Shown: positions 11,311 to 23,673, counted from the first letter of the stretch. The stretch: 64,000 nucleotides of DNA from Schistosoma mansoni (GCF_000237925.1 NC_031498.1:27920963-27984962), one strand, 5' to 3'. Notes: generated from the sequence alone by a model not told the origin. A program made the numbers and translations.

Positions 11311-11990
11311 AATTTATGCTCTTGACTTCAATTTTATACCGGGTACAAATAGCTGTTTAATTCTTTCTTGTTTTCAATAGTTATCTATGATAATGTAAAC
11401 TAGTATATTATTTAGTTTTTATAAGTTACCGGGCAAGACCAGTCAAGATTAAGTAAACTATTAATGTAATAACACGCACACATATTATGTAATCATTCAT
11501 AACACTTATCATTGCGTGATAATTTAATACACGACATTATGAAAAGATTGTCAGCATGTATTCATATCTAATAATCATTTTCTATTGTGTCTTTATTTGT
11601 ATAATTATGTGTTTAAGTGTTATTCATTTTCATTAGTAAATGTTTAATTATATGGAGACTGACAGAATATAATCGAGGAGAGGGATGATATTGGAGGGAG
11701 TGACTTTTTGTCTGTCACCTATGTAATCAGTATCAATGAGACAGGGAAAAGAGTAATCATAATCTGTTCTAAGTTTTGAAAGAGGTTATTTATGAATGAA
11801 GATAAAACTTTTATCCTAACAATTTACACCAACCTAATAAAGATTTATTCACTAAACATTATTGTAAACAAACTGTAGATGTTATGTAATGTAACAATGA
11901 CATTTTAAAAATTACCAATTTACAGTTTCCATGCTTTATGAAATTTTTCACTTCGTTTTTTGTCATGGGCTGAAATTAACTAGAAAACTA
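11311..11990. other. Unassigned DNA
   Basis: I see no gene or repeat before the SINE-B copy. Confidence 0.35.
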
Positions 11991-12034
11991 TTAAACACCA
12001 AAAGAGTAATGAATTCCAAACAAGATCGAATTGA

Positions 12035-12550
12035 GAACAGTCCCAAATGCCCTGGTACGGCCGAGAGTATCCACTCTCCCTCTCCAAATGCCCTCACATG
12101 GCCACGCGCATATAGCCTCTGCCACGAAAGTCCTACTCACTGCCTTCTCATGGCGGGGGTGGTGTTGTTGACGAAATTGAGAGGACGAAAAGCGAATATC
12201 CGGCGCTTTAACCGGGTTGGTGGACACTGATAGTTCACCTAAGGGAGTTGGAAAACCCTGATTCCAAACCAATGGTGCACATGGGCTGGCTCCAGTATCC
12301 TGAGGGAACAAATGACGAATGAATCAATCGTTGGTCACCGACTACCATGGGACTGCATCTCCTCACAACACTCCACTGCCTTTTGGATCAGATCTTTAGG
12401 CTATGGGTATGGCCCCCTAAGAAAACCACCTACTTCGGTCTGGGCACCTGGGTAGTATCCCAGCCCTCACATAAATCAAGTAAGATTTGTGCAGCGCATA
12501 TATATCTGGTGCTTCCTTGTACCAATATTTATGTGTTTAAATAAATAAAT
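12035..12550 (+). repeat. SINE-B copy 1
   Basis: Begins near AATGCCCTGGTACGGCCGAG, has the family body (TCCTACTCACTGCCTTCTC, ATTCCAAACCAATGGTGCAC) and ends in a TAAATAAATAAATAAA tail. The tRNA-like head seen at 41132 is missing. Open frames on both strands across it are not genes. Confidence 0.85.
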
Positions 12551-12563
12551 AAATAGGAGGTAT

Positions 12564-12915
12564 GGTAAGCAGAGATGGATAATGGCTAGCAGTGGAATCC
12601 AGGACGCGCGTTTCGTCCTACTTGGGACTCGTCAGCTGGATGTACCTGCATTGCAGAGTTGATGTTCACTCTGGCACTCGAACTCAGTACCTTTCGCTTC
12701 AAACGCCATCGCGTTATCCACTCAGCTACTGAATCCTGATAGCCACTTGCTTGTGCGATGGGGTGAAGTTTAAATCCATTTCTGCTTACCAGGCTTGTGA
12801 ATTAAGGCTATATCGAGGCAATACGCACAATATGCACACATGCCAATTAGAGACTGACCATTTGCAGTCCTAACACATCGATGGGAAGATTCAAACAAGC
12901 AATACTAAATGAATT
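12564..12915 (-). repeat. Sm-alpha-type SINE with 14-bp flanking repeats
   Basis: On the minus strand it has a tRNA-like head (AGCTGAGTGGATAACGCGAT, B box near GAGTTCGAGTG), the hammerhead and the CTGGATTCCACTGCTAGCC segment. A unit reading GGCTTGTGAATTAAGGCTAT on the plus strand, i.e. opposite to the hammerhead, lies at its 5' side. TAAATAGGAGGTAT at 12550-12563 and 12916-12929 is a clear target-site duplication. Confidence 0.85.
12596..12646 (-). ncRNA. Canonical Sm-alpha hammerhead ribozyme
   Basis: The minus strand has CTGACGA, a GTCC/GGAC stem II, GAAA, the ACGCGCGT palindrome, a GTC triplet and a pairing TCCAG/CTGGA stem I. Every conserved core base is intact. Known Sm-alpha ribozymes self-cleave as monomers; activity here is inferred. 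Confidence 0.85.
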
Positions 12916-13221
12916 TAAATAGGAGGTATTTAGACCAATCAGTCGGCTCTTCATTGTCTAAATTTTAAATTCAGTGAATTCATGATATAACGGTGTCACT
13001 GTTCAATACAGTTTCTGGTAATGTTGAATTCCACTAGGGATTTATTCAGATTTTGGTCACTGATGAACATTCGATTATTGATTAGTGAAGAGATTTGACG
13101 AATCATTAAAATATTAAAGGAGTTTTAAATTAATCATTGATTTTATTTTGAGAGATAATGAAATCTAATAGGTTATGGATAGCTGTGTCGATTTTATATG
13201 GTTGTAGGGATTATTGAGTTT

Positions 13222-13503
13222 TGGGTTGAAATCATGAACCAACCTAAATTAGGACAGCAACAGAAACCTGAAGTTAGTGAACTTCCCTTTCGCCCTAGTA
13301 TGAGACTCCTCAGCATTGTGGATTCCAGTCAAGCGGTCTAGAAGTTATGCATTTGACTTTGAAGCTGATGGTCCTGGGTTCGAATCCCACTTGTCGGGTT
13401 GTGGATCCTCATTCTTGAGGAGTCTCATGCTAGGACGAAAGGGCAGTTCAGTACCTTCATATTTTCAATGGTGTTTAAAATTAGATAGGTCCATGATTTC
13501 TAT
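13222..13503 (+). repeat. Foldback SINE, diverged subfamily
   Basis: Same plan as the main family (arm, tRNA-like core, inverted arm) but distinct sequence. It has GTTGAAATCATGAACCAACC on the left, B box GGTTCGAATCCCAC, and GAGGAGTCTCATGCTAGGAC then GAAAGGGC on the right. The ribozyme core reads CTTGAGGA and is probably inactive. Confidence 0.7.
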
Positions 13504-13699
13504 ATGCTGCAAATTAGTTTAAACGAATTTTTAACGCCAGTTTTTGTTAGTATCGATCATCAAAGAGCAATATCTTGTCTGACGAAATTCCAATTAGACA
13601 TAAATCATAAGCTTGAATAAAACGAACCTCAATCAGCTTTCTTGCAATCGCTTTCAATCGTCCAATATAAAGGAAGTCACATTAAGTAATCGGAGTCAC

Positions 13700-13810
13700 C
13701 TGTTTCATTATTGTATGAGGTGTCCTATATTAGGACGAAACATCTGACCAATTATTTCATGCTTTTAATGGTTGTCTAACTTATGTCTGTTAATGATTTC
13801 AACATGATTA
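13700..13810 (+). repeat. Foldback SINE right-arm scrap
   Basis: GTCCTATATTAGGACGAAAC followed by a diverged right arm ending near TTAATGATTTCAAC. Confidence 0.5.
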
Positions 13811-13910
13811 CAAAGTAAAAGATACCTTAAACCAAAAAATATTAAATCAATAATTCATATTGCATAATTCTTAGTCTTATTTCACAGGTTATTACCAGTA
13901 TTATCGTTAT

Positions 13911-14350
13911 CAGAAAGGAGGTTTTGTGGAGGTTGTTACAATTTAATAGTTGAATTCATGGGTCGATTAAAGCTAGACCACTATGTAAACATTGGAAGCA
14001 CTGGACGGCCGTCTCATTATCATGTGCTCACTAGTGACTGGCCCCAAGATGTATTTCCTGGATTTCAACCATGTTTGTTATGAGGCAGTGACTCACTGAA
14101 GACAGTGGTGGACGGTGGCGCAAATTCATGGAATGGTTGAAGTTAGACATTAACACCGTTGGATACCGGCTCAGGGGTCTAGGGTTAAGCGTTCGCGCGC
14201 GCGCGGACGAAATTCCTGGGATCGAATCTCACGAGGCGGGATCGTGGACGCTCGCTGCTGAGGAATCTCACAATAGGATAAAACGGCCATCCAGTACTTT
14301 CAGGCTTTCCATGGTGGTCTAGCTTCAATTAACTCATGGATTCAACTATT
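13911..14350 (+). repeat. Foldback SINE, long copy
   Basis: The left arm begins TCAGAAAGGAGGTTTTGTGG. A sense 5' region starts at ATGTGCTCACTAGTGACTGG, followed by the tRNA-like core (GGTTAAGCGTTCGCGCG, GGGATCGAATC) and a right arm. The GAAA box is AAAA, so the ribozyme is dead. Confidence 0.8.
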
Positions 14351-14352
14351 AA

Positions 14353-14890
14353 ATTATTGTTATCATTATAATAAGTTTTATATAAAGAACTTTTTCTTCA
14401 TTTTTATCCTGTATTCATAATATTTTTGCCTTACTGATTACAGCTTACCACTAGCTTAGCATTAGCATTACTTACAAACAAATACTCATTCATGCACATA
14501 AATACTATTTTCCTGATTTCAATGATTACATAACTTTGCTGATTATCCTAATAGTAAATGTTTAATCTAATCAACTCCTAAATTCAAAATCATTCCATCT
14601 CTTAAATTAAAGTTCATTTAAGTTTATCAATTTATAAGATTAGGGTAATCAATAAAGAACTTTTATTTACTCCCTATGATAGTTATTATTTTCATTTGAA
14701 TATATGATTTGTAGAAATGACCAGTTGAAAAACATTTAATGACCGTTTCCATCCTGTTTGAGGCTTCCCAACGATGTGAATACTCAACTGTTGACTTTAC
14801 CAAATTTGACCAGTTCGAGATGTTACACAACCGTCATTTAATTTCATCATCGAATAATGGTTTTATTTCATTGAGATTACGAAACAATCA
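14353..14890. other. Unassigned DNA
   Basis: AT-rich sequence with no supportable feature. Confidence 0.35.
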
Positions 14891-14895
14891 AAGTT

Positions 14896-15105
14896 AGCCA
14901 TTAAAAACCTGGCAGTATTGGACGAGCAGGAATCGAACACAGGATCTTCGGTCTCACACACGAGGTCGTGGATGAGCACTGCTCAGGAGTCTAGTCCTAG
15001 GATGAAAAGGCCATTTAAGGCTTCCAGGTCTTCAGTAGTTGTCTAATTATATTCTGTTTATGAATCCAATGAAATTCAACAATCTCCACAGCATCATACT
15101 GACAG
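14896..15105 (+). repeat. Diverged foldback SINE
   Basis: A shortened left arm (AACCTGGCAGTATTGGACGA), an inverted B-box relic (GGAATCGAACAC), then a right arm with GAGCACTGCTCAGGAGTC and AGGATGAAAAGGCC. Confidence 0.6.
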
Positions 15106-15169
15106 TTGTTCTATTCTTAACAGAGTAAATTAGTGTTAAAGAAATTAAATGAAATAAATATTATAATAG

Positions 15170-15298
15170 TTGAGATCATGAGTCCACAACAGGACGAAAC
15201 GGCCGTCCAGTGCTTCCAGGTTTCCCCTGGTGGTCTAGCTTCAATTGACTGACGCTTTCAACTATGAAAATACTAAATGTCTACAAAAAACCCCTTCT
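15170..15298 (+). repeat. Foldback SINE, right arm joined to a left-arm stub
   Basis: GTTGAGATCATGAGTCC is directly fused to ACAACAGGACGAAACGGCC and a full right arm ending CCCCTTCTGATAAT. The middle and the 5' ribozyme strand are lost. Confidence 0.8.
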
Positions 15299-15299
15299 G

Positions 15300-16085
15300 A
15301 TAATAGTTGCTTATTAGTTAAAATTTGAAATCTGAAACAATAAATTTCAACTCAGTGGTCTTATACTATTACAAGCATAGTATTTACTATGAGTTGGTGG
15401 TCGAGAATATTTGTAGTGGAGACCTAGTCGTTGTAAAATGATTGGAACACTTGTTCCTATAAGCATCAAACTACGGTCAGAGGGAGAACTCGGGTTTCCT
15501 AATAGACTGGGATAATAAAAGAACTAGAAATTCCCGAAATGAACAGTGGAAAGAAGAGGTTGGAAATCATCGGCTATGAAGATGGGACGTTTTATTAACT
15601 TCTCGAATTTCCGTCGCCTCTGGTAATCACTTTAAAGTATGGAGCTAAAATATCAAAAGCTGCTTCAGTGAAACGCTGTGGCTAACCGGCCATATTCAGT
15701 ATCACCTCAGGCTCTGTGACAACGTTCCCAAGTTTTCAATGACACTAATAATTGAATTTCCTTTTCAGGTGTCCCAAGATAAAGTATCATTCCATGGCGT
15801 ATGCAGTCAGAAAGTGTCAAATACCCAAAAATCCCAAGCTACTAAAAACCACTATTTTCATAGCATACATCTATTTTATCGTTTTTAAAATCTGAAGGAT
15901 TTAGATTCATTCCCGTATAGTTGCATGAATATGCACAGCTTAAATGTCCCAGTTTCAAGTGAAACATTCATTTGGTGCTACTTAATTTTTTTTAAAATTT
16001 TTGCAGATAGTACCAGTTTGTGAAGAACATTGTAGCTGTAAATAATTTTCCGTAATCAATAGTTTTTTAGGTGTTCGACAATGGA
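15300..16085. other. Unassigned DNA
   Basis: No clear gene. The end of this stretch abuts a relic related to the LTR at 43090, so part may be internal sequence of an old LTR element, but I see no motif. Confidence 0.3.
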
Positions 16086-16089
16086 TGCT

Positions 16090-16290
16090 GACCACATCAG
16101 TTTTAGTGGACTTGTTTAACTGAAGGCGTTCGGTCATGCATCGCACCAGATCACGTTACAGCGCAGCGTGAGAAACATCTCTTACGTTCACTAGCCAGAT
16201 TAGATCAACCGCTTCTCGATATATTGATAACGCATCAAATATATATTTCCAACCTCTTCGCTTCTGACTTCTGATTTTAACTGAGTGGGG
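16090..16290 (+). mobile_element. LTR-like relic related to the Gypsy element's LTR
   Basis: Diverged from 43183-43340: it shares GGTCATGCATCGCACCAGAT, GATATATTGATA and the TTCTGACTTCTGATTTTAACT type of segment. A fragment or solo LTR of the same or a related family; old. Confidence 0.6.
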
Positions 16291-16640
16291 CACAATTCAA
16301 TTATAGGTGTTACTGGTTAATAGTTGTCAAGCTACAATACTGGTGGTATCTTCAACATCATCAACAAACATAGTACTGGCTTGAACAGAAGTTGATGATT
16401 AAATAATTTGTAAACTTATTTGAAGAGAATAAAAAGGAAAGAGTAGTTTAAATGCGATAATTTTATACTGGACAGTAACAAGACGCCAAATAATATTATT
16501 TATTCCATTTTATACTTTATATTAGTTCTGTCAAAGATTTCTACTATTGAATATTAATATAAATAATGATCACTTTTATTTTCTAAATATATATTAGTCT
16601 TCAAATTCAAATCCCTTCTTTTTATAGGTAGGTTTCGGTA

Positions 16641-16785
16641 ACATGTCATTATTATTATTATTGTTAGTAGTAGTCGTAGTAATAGTAGTCGCAGTAGTAG
16701 TAGTCGTCGTCGTAGTAGTAGTAGTGGGAGTAGGAGTAGTAGTTGGAGTAGGAGTAGTCGTCGTCGTCGTAGTAGTAGTCGGTTA
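16641..16785. repeat. Imperfect trinucleotide satellite (ATT, AGT, CGT, GGAGTA)
   Basis: Short-period array of interleaved GTA, GTC and GGAGTA units. No coding frame is supported. Confidence 0.85.
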
Positions 16786-16789
16786 AATA

Positions 16790-17140
16790 AGGTTTTAGTT
16801 GAAATGGAATTATTTATCTATTTATAGATGCATTAGTTTGTTTTATTGTAAAACAAAAAGTAAGTTTGCCGTTGTTATGACATTTTAATCTTTGTTTTAG
16901 TCTTATATGTTTAAACATTATCTAAGCTTATTAATCATTTTTCTGTTGTATTTTGTTCATCTAATACAAAAGTTTTTTTTCTTTTTTTTACAATCTATCA
17001 ATGTATCATTAGAAAGTCTTAGGGAAATATTATTTTTCATGTTTCCGTCATAGAAAAGAAGAAAAAAACCCTACATCGTTTTCATCTAATCAATTTAACT
17101 GTTTAGTTGTTGGGTGGGAATCTTATGGTAATAAATTCTT
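16790..17140. other. Unassigned AT-rich DNA
   Basis: Nothing supportable. Confidence 0.35.
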
Positions 17141-17145
17141 AGAAG

Positions 17146-17274
17146 GGGATTTTGTGGAGAGTTTAATAATTTTATATAGTTGAAATCATGAGTCAATTGA
17201 AGCTAGACCACCATGGAAAACCTAGAAGCACTGGATGGCCGTTTCGTTCTATTGTGGGACTCCTCAGTTTTATT
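17146..17274 (-). repeat. Foldback SINE, single arm
   Basis: Left arm only, from GGGGATTTTGTGGAG to GGGACTCCTCAG. It stops inside the ribozyme core, as expected for a strongly 5'-truncated insert read on the minus strand. Confidence 0.8.
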
Positions 17275-18060
17275 TAAAAATATACATATATAATGTTTCA
17301 TTTGTAAGATGCTCTGGAAATTCTTACTTTTTCAAGTAATTAAAATGAAATCCAACAGTATAATTTACTTTGAATTGGATTTTGTTAGCTAGATGTTTCT
17401 ACATCCTATTATTGATGTTCATATTAAGACAGGAACCCAGTACCTTTCTGTGTTTAAATGCCAACACACTATTGACTGAGACCTTGAGTTTAGGTAACAA
17501 TTAGCTTGTGAAAACGGTATGAAGTTATATATGTTGGCTTTTTTGGTTACTGGTTATGAATCACAGTTCATTTTTACGAGGGATTTGAACTAGTAATAGC
17601 CTTAGCTTATTACCAGATGAAGTTGTGTTATATTTGTAAGGATTTGGATTTTCACGTTATCAAGATTATTTCACTTCAGAATGCATAACACTGGGATTCA
17701 GGTACATCCTATTGATGAGCGCCAAACATAGGTCCTGGATTTCATTTCTATCCATAATTCAACATTAATAAACACTGATAGCACAGTGTTTATATAGAGA
17801 TAATCCACTTACGATGTATCTGTGACAGATGAAATTGATTAATTACTCTCTTTAATTTAAATCACAGGAAAAGACAAACACTAGCAAATAAGCATAATAT
17901 ACTCTTAGTTAAAATAAGAGGAACTGCTATAGGAAGTTATTCTGTGAAAATTCTATATAAACATTTAAAATCAACTATACTTATAGCTTGTTTTTAGTTA
18001 AAAAAGAAAAAACAAAACAAATTATTAGATGAAATTATAGTATTCTGTAATTAATGTTAT
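17275..18060. other. Unassigned DNA with weak repeat traces
   Basis: Around 17370-17770 phrases such as GATGTTCATATTAAGACAGGAACCCAGTACC and GGTACATCCTATTGATGAGC faintly resemble decayed Sm-alpha pieces. I cannot delimit a copy. Confidence 0.3.
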
Positions 18061-18065
18061 TCTAG

Positions 18066-18412
<347 letters not shown>

Positions 18413-18539
18413 GTATAAATTTGTCGAAGGAATCAGTTTTACGAAATTTCTGATATTATGTCATTCTCATGAATGTAATTAGTCGATCAATAACTTCCTG
18501 ACATTACGATGTAGAAAATTTTAAGAGATTATTCGCTGA

Positions 18540-18795
18540 CTTACTTACGCTTTTCACCCTCGTTGAGGAGCATAGGCCGCTCACTGGTATTAGCTATTCA
18601 ACTCTCTCCTCGATAATCCTTCCCAGTCGTTTCCAGTTGCTATTCATCCATCTCATGTCTGTTTCTAATTCCCAATGTAATGTGTTCTTCGGTCTTCCTC
18701 TTTTTCGTTTCTCTTCAGGATTCCAAGTAAGCACTTGCCTTGTGATGAAGTTTGTTGATTTCCGTAATGTATGTCCCATTTACTTTCACAGTTTT
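18540..18795 (-). mobile_element. RTE-clade LINE, 3' terminus
   Basis: The minus strand codes for [20 protein letters not shown] and [14 protein letters not shown] peptides. It lies about 130 bp from the plus-strand copy at 18066, so the two form a loose inverted pair. Confidence 0.85.
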
Positions 18796-18799
18796 ATCC

Positions 18800-19680
18800 G
18801 ATTAGTTACAAAGATTAACTGATAAAATCGCTTTATTACAGAGCTAGAAGTTTATATTTTGTCAGATAAGCTTTAAGGAAGTGGATGAGACTATAACTTA
18901 TGGGCGACCTTTGAGTAACGTTAAAATGACCTTGGATTGTCCACATACTTATTAGGGACAGATGATTGTTAGTTTAAGGAATTAGGACTAGAATTGACAG
19001 TTGGACTTTAGGGCTAGAAACTAGATTCAATGTTTTCATCAACAACTGACATCAGTTATAATGCCAAAATGATATTTATCCAAATGATTAAATGAATTTT
19101 GCGCCAAAGTAAAAAATCTGCTATCTTAAGTCTGATTAGTTCGTCCATAAACTACAGTCTCGCCGGATTCTAGTAATGAAAATATTATTTTCTTCATCAA
19201 ACAACTATAAATACAGGTGTACAGCTTTAATAAATGTTTTCGTTCAGCAATCGTTTTTCACTGAATTCTCTCTATTTTTAGACATGTCTTTTATAAAATT
19301 GTTACCTCAGCTCATTTATGAAGAAATATATTATTGAACACAACGTAAAGAACAGCATTAGCAAAGGAAACTTCAAACATGATCAAGCTGAGAAGATTAT
19401 TCAAAGACTTAATGCATCTCTAAACAGCACTCTTCGCACATTAGAGTGGATACCACTATGCACAACATGATACCCAGTAAAGTGAATAGAAGTAGACAAA
19501 TACTCATATAATGTCATCACCACCTGAAATTACCAACTTACACACCAGTTACATGGGACGGACGGATATTAATGTGAACGACTACGTGCTTTAGCTAAAA
19601 TATACCTATGAACCTTTATATAAGCGAAGAAACGAGTAATCACAGTTTAATTATAAACCACTAGTTAGACACGAAAAACG
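18800..19680. other. Unassigned DNA
   Basis: I see no gene or repeat I can support. Confidence 0.35.
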
Positions 19681-19689
19681 AGATGTTTA

Positions 19690-19894
19690 TGATCTACGAA
19701 ATTAAAATAGTTGAAAGCGTGAGTCAATTGAAGCTAGACCTACATGGAAAACCTGGAAGCACTGGACGGCCGCTTCGTCCTACTGTGGGACTCCTCAGCA
19801 GTGTTCCCAGGTTTTCCATGGTGGTCTATCTTCAATTGACTCACGCTTTCAACTGTGGAAATACTAAATCTCCACAAAACCCCTTCTGAAATTA
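19690..19894. repeat. Foldback SINE reduced to two inverted arms
   Basis: The left arm (GAAAGCGTGAGTCAATTGAAG) and right arm (CTTCAATTGACTCACGCTTTC) are near-perfect inverted copies. They face each other over a very short spacer; the tRNA-like core is gone. The right end is the tip CACAAAACCCCTTCTGA. The structure looks like a MITE. Confidence 0.85.
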
Positions 19895-20369
19895 ATATAA
19901 CTAATAAACATTACAACTTTATTCTGCTATAATTAATAGAAGCTATAACACAGTTAGGAAATTAAAACTTGACCTTTGTATTCAAAAATAGTTTACGGTT
20001 AACATTCAACTACCTTAGGAACAAAAGAAAAATTAGTGTTAACCATTTGATTTTCATTGCTCATGAAGTAATGATTACTACTCAATGATTTCAAATCAGT
20101 TTCCTATTTTAGCTTCTCTATATATTCTAAATAAATCCTTTCCCATATATTACGTAACACTATTCTAAAATTATCACTGTAATAATTTACTTGATTACTC
20201 TTTAAAATGTAACCCTCTTAACAATTTTAGTGATGACAACTTAATTAAATAAAATTCCATATTAACATTTTAAATTAACAAAAACTTATTAGGGAACATA
20301 ATACGTAATATATGCATCGAATACTTGTTTCATTTAAATTTGTATAAGTAACCAAGTGCAAAATGAATG
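19895..20369. other. Unassigned DNA
   Basis: AT-rich sequence with nothing supportable. Confidence 0.35.
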
Positions 20370-20384
20370 ATTATGAGTTATTAT

Positions 20385-20572
20385 CAGAAGGGGTTTTGTG
20401 GGGATTTCAGTATTTTCACAGTTGAAAGCATGAGTCAATTGAAGTTAGATCACAATGGAAAACCTGGAAGCATTGGACGACCGTTTCGTCCTAATGTGGG
20501 ACTTCTCAGCAGTGCGCATCCACGATCTTGCCTCGTGAGATTCGAAACCAGGACCTACCAGTCTCGCGCCAG
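20385..20572 (-). repeat. Foldback SINE, 5'-truncated, with flanking repeats
   Basis: It has an intact tip and arm (CAGAAGGGGTTTTGTGGGG) and stops in the tRNA-like core after GTCTCGCGCCAG. ATTATGAGTTA (20370-20380) and ATTATGAATTA (20573-20583) match at 10 of 11 positions. On the minus strand this is a 5'-truncated insert. The ribozyme core reads CTGAGAA and is probably inactive. Confidence 0.8.
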
Positions 20573-20583
20573 ATTATGAATTA

Positions 20584-22035
20584 AACCATTGTAAAGAGGC
20601 TTCAAATGTATATGACGGTGTACTTATTAGGTCATCTGGAAATTCATCAAGAATACAGTATCACATAAATAGTTTGTTTTTACATTTGGAACTTTAATAT
20701 ATTTGAAAGTATTGGCACTTAGAAATATAAATATAATTTATGTGATTGATCTCTCTCCCTCATTATCTCTCATTCATTAACTCTCTCACATTGAAAGCGA
20801 TCATCATCTGAACTACGATAGAACGATACTAATACTTAGGTCAAATGAATTTAGATTAATATTTCCATCTCAACGATCTCATCAGAGAATGCATTTCATA
20901 ATACAGATAATTACTACTAGAGTTAAAAGAAGTAAATCAACTCATTTGTCTTATTATTGATAATCGATAAGCTGCTATATTGTGACGTTATTCTAATTTC
21001 AAAAAAACAACTGCTGTTATTCGACTACCACTGAAAAGTAAAGAGGAGATAGACAGTTGTTTCATCACAGGATGAGTCTCCTCAGCTGTATATACACATG
21101 TAAACTTGTCAGTTGTCATATTGAAGATACGCAGAGAGAAATAAAAAAGTTGACCACATTTGAGTAACACAGTTATCATTTTCATGGATTAATAAGAATA
21201 GTTTTTAATCTAATTATTGACGGTATTATATTTCCTGTTCATCAGCATCGTTATAGGTCAGTAGAGTTATCCGGTGGTTGAGCATACAAAACATGTATCA
21301 CAATAAGGTAATTAATGGCATTCGAAATGATATGCTAAGAATCCCCGTATTACTTTAATTTAAGTCAGATAAAACTCATGAGCACAACTGAATGTATTAT
21401 TTTTGGGATTCGAATTAGAGGGGAATCACCACTTAGTACAAATACTAAACCCAAAACACTTCAGTCAATAAAGATTCACTAGTTTATCAATCGATTTGCT
21501 ATTTTTACCTAGATCCATGTGTTAAACATTAGCATTATTCACTCGATGGTACCAAAATACGTAAATAATTCTTCGAAGACGTCCATGACCAAATCATGTA
21601 CTAAATATAACAAATAGGTTTAATGACCGCAAAAGAGAACAAAATAAATGACCACAGAGTGCCATTGCCTTTCATTCGGAAGCCACTACAAGTGGTAAAA
21701 AAGAGAAGGTCAAAAGTTTCTGAATTCGTACTGAGATTTTAAGATTTGTGCTAGATAGATTATTGTGAATGACCTTCCAAAAGAGAAAAACACAATTTCA
21801 AAAGCCTACTATTTTAAATAAACTTTAACTCACACTATGACCCCACAGGTTCCATGTGAACCATAAATGTTCACCCTATCATAAGAATCTAGTCTACAAG
21901 TTGTATGTATTCTAAAAATAGACTTTCATGTACAATCTACATAAGGTTATAGGCATATCAAAACAGGTATTACATTGTAAATCAGTTTTGTTCAGTCGTT
22001 GACCCTACTGTACCCGTACTAAAAATCTCGAATTT
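20584..22035. other. Unassigned DNA
   Basis: No coding signal, RNA gene or clear repeat. Confidence 0.35.
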
Positions 22036-22040
22036 TTTTA

Positions 22041-22105
22041 CGGTTTCATGGAGGTTAAGCGCTCGCGCGCGAGATCGACAGATCCTGGGTTGGGATCTCG
22101 CGAGT
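22041..22105 (+). repeat. tRNA-like core scrap of the foldback SINE
   Basis: GGTTAAGCGCTCGCGCGCGAG and GATCCTGGGTTGGGATCTCG only, with no arms attached. Confidence 0.6.
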
Positions 22106-22176
22106 GTCATTTATAACTTGCTCAATTTATCATGGAAAATCAATTAAAGTAGCTTTAAAATGATTTCAGTTATTAT

Positions 22177-22569
22177 CAGAAGAGGTTTTTGTGGAGATTT
22201 AGTATTTTCATAGTTGAAAGCGTCAGTCAATTGAAGCTAGACCATCGGGGAAAACTTGGAAGCAGTGACCTGTGGAGTTCAAACCATGTCTGTTGTGAGA
22301 TAAGAACTCACTGAAGACAATTGGTGAACGGTCGCTCAACGTCGTGTATTCGTTGGAGTTAGACATGAACACCATCGGATGTCGGCTCAGTGGTCTATCG
22401 GTCAAGTGCTCTGGCGTGAGACTGGTAGGTCCTGGGTCCGAATCTAGAGAGGCGGAATCGTGGATACACACTGTTGAGGAGTCCCACAATAGGACGAAAC
22501 TACTTTCCAGTGCTTCCAGGTTTTATATGGTGTTCTAGCTTCAATTATCTCATGATTTCATTTATATAG
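22177..22569 (+). repeat. Foldback SINE, long copy
   Basis: The tip follows TTATTAT. The left arm is partly deleted, then come the sense 5' region, the tRNA-like core (GGTCTATCGGTCAAGTGCTC, GGGTCCGAATC) and the right arm without its tip. The sense ribozyme core has TTGAGGA for CTGAGGA. Confidence 0.8.
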
Positions 22570-23460
22570 GATATTATTATTACTATTAGTAGTAGTACCA
22601 TTACTTTTAGTACTATTAGAGTGCCCCCCCCACAAGAGTGAATAATTAGTCTTCGTGATTTTCTTTTATCTACAATTTCAATTTATTATGAAGCAGAATT
22701 TCATCAAGTATTGTGTTCTCTAATATGGTCAGTTTTTAGTGACACTAATTAAAAAAAGACTAAATTCATCGTCGAGACTCTGTTATCATTGTCTCAAAAC
22801 CCTTGATTTCATAGAAATCTCGTTTATTTATTTTCATTCATAATGTAAAAATATCCATAACTACTCTATAAACTGGAGCGTATAGTTTATTATCTTTGTT
22901 ACGATAACTACTCCACACAATACTACTCGTTAGGCAAAATAAAGACATTTCTGCCATGTGCGGTGACATTTCCATCAAATACCATAATCTAAAGATCTGC
23001 CAAATGGCAACTAATTTCAAACTAAGGGTATATTACATTTCAAATAACTATGTCTGGGACTTTTTCTTATCCTAATTTTTTTGCATCATCGATGGCATTA
23101 ATTTCAATTTTATTGGTTGAAACACCTAATCAGATATCATTGGAAGATAACCTTTGGCTAATAATTTAAACTAGGGCAGATAGATTACCTTGATTGTCCT
23201 CTACTCTAGCTATCCCAATGAGTCATTCTTCACGTGGCCCTAGGGCCATGAGAAAGTGGATAGACATTGTCTGTATACTAGCTAGACGGCTATAATCAAT
23301 AGATTTTTTAAAATCAATGATTTTTTGTCGAATCAAATACGAAAACGATTTATTTATTATTGACCAATAGAAAGATTAAAAAAACCCTCTACCTGTCCGG
23401 GTGTAGCCATTTATAAACAAACAAAAATCTATTATGCTCTCATAATATTAATTTAAGATA
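22570..23460. other. Region upstream of IQSEC
   Basis: No exon or repeat is evident. It would hold the IQSEC 5' untranslated region or promoter if the ATG at 23468 is the true start, but I see no defined promoter motif. Confidence 0.3.
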
Positions 23461-23467
23461 TCAGAGA

Positions 23468-23673
23468 ATGACCGCCGAAGCGGCGGGATGTGAATGCATT
23501 CTCGATTTTTATTCAAATAATATATCAAGTCAAATAAATCAATGTAGCCCGGATTATTCTTGTAATATCAATCATCATGCAAATGATAATACATGTAATT
23601 GGAATATTGATTATCCTAAAAAGTTCTCAAGTTGGCATTATTCAAGAAATTATCAAGAAGCATTATTCCCTAG
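23468..23673 (+). CDS. IQSEC: IQSEC exon 1 (inferred first coding exon)
   Basis: Starts MTAEAAGCECILDF and ends ALFP plus two bases (AG) before the donor GTATGG. Those two bases with the T at 25172 make a Ser codon, which supports the join. No in-frame stop lies just upstream, so the frame may extend 5'. Confidence 0.7.

Noticed and set aside
11931-12311. Overlapping open frames of about 100 codons on both strands
   Set aside because: They fall in SINE-B, whose high GC leaves frames open; similar frames occur in every SINE-B copy.
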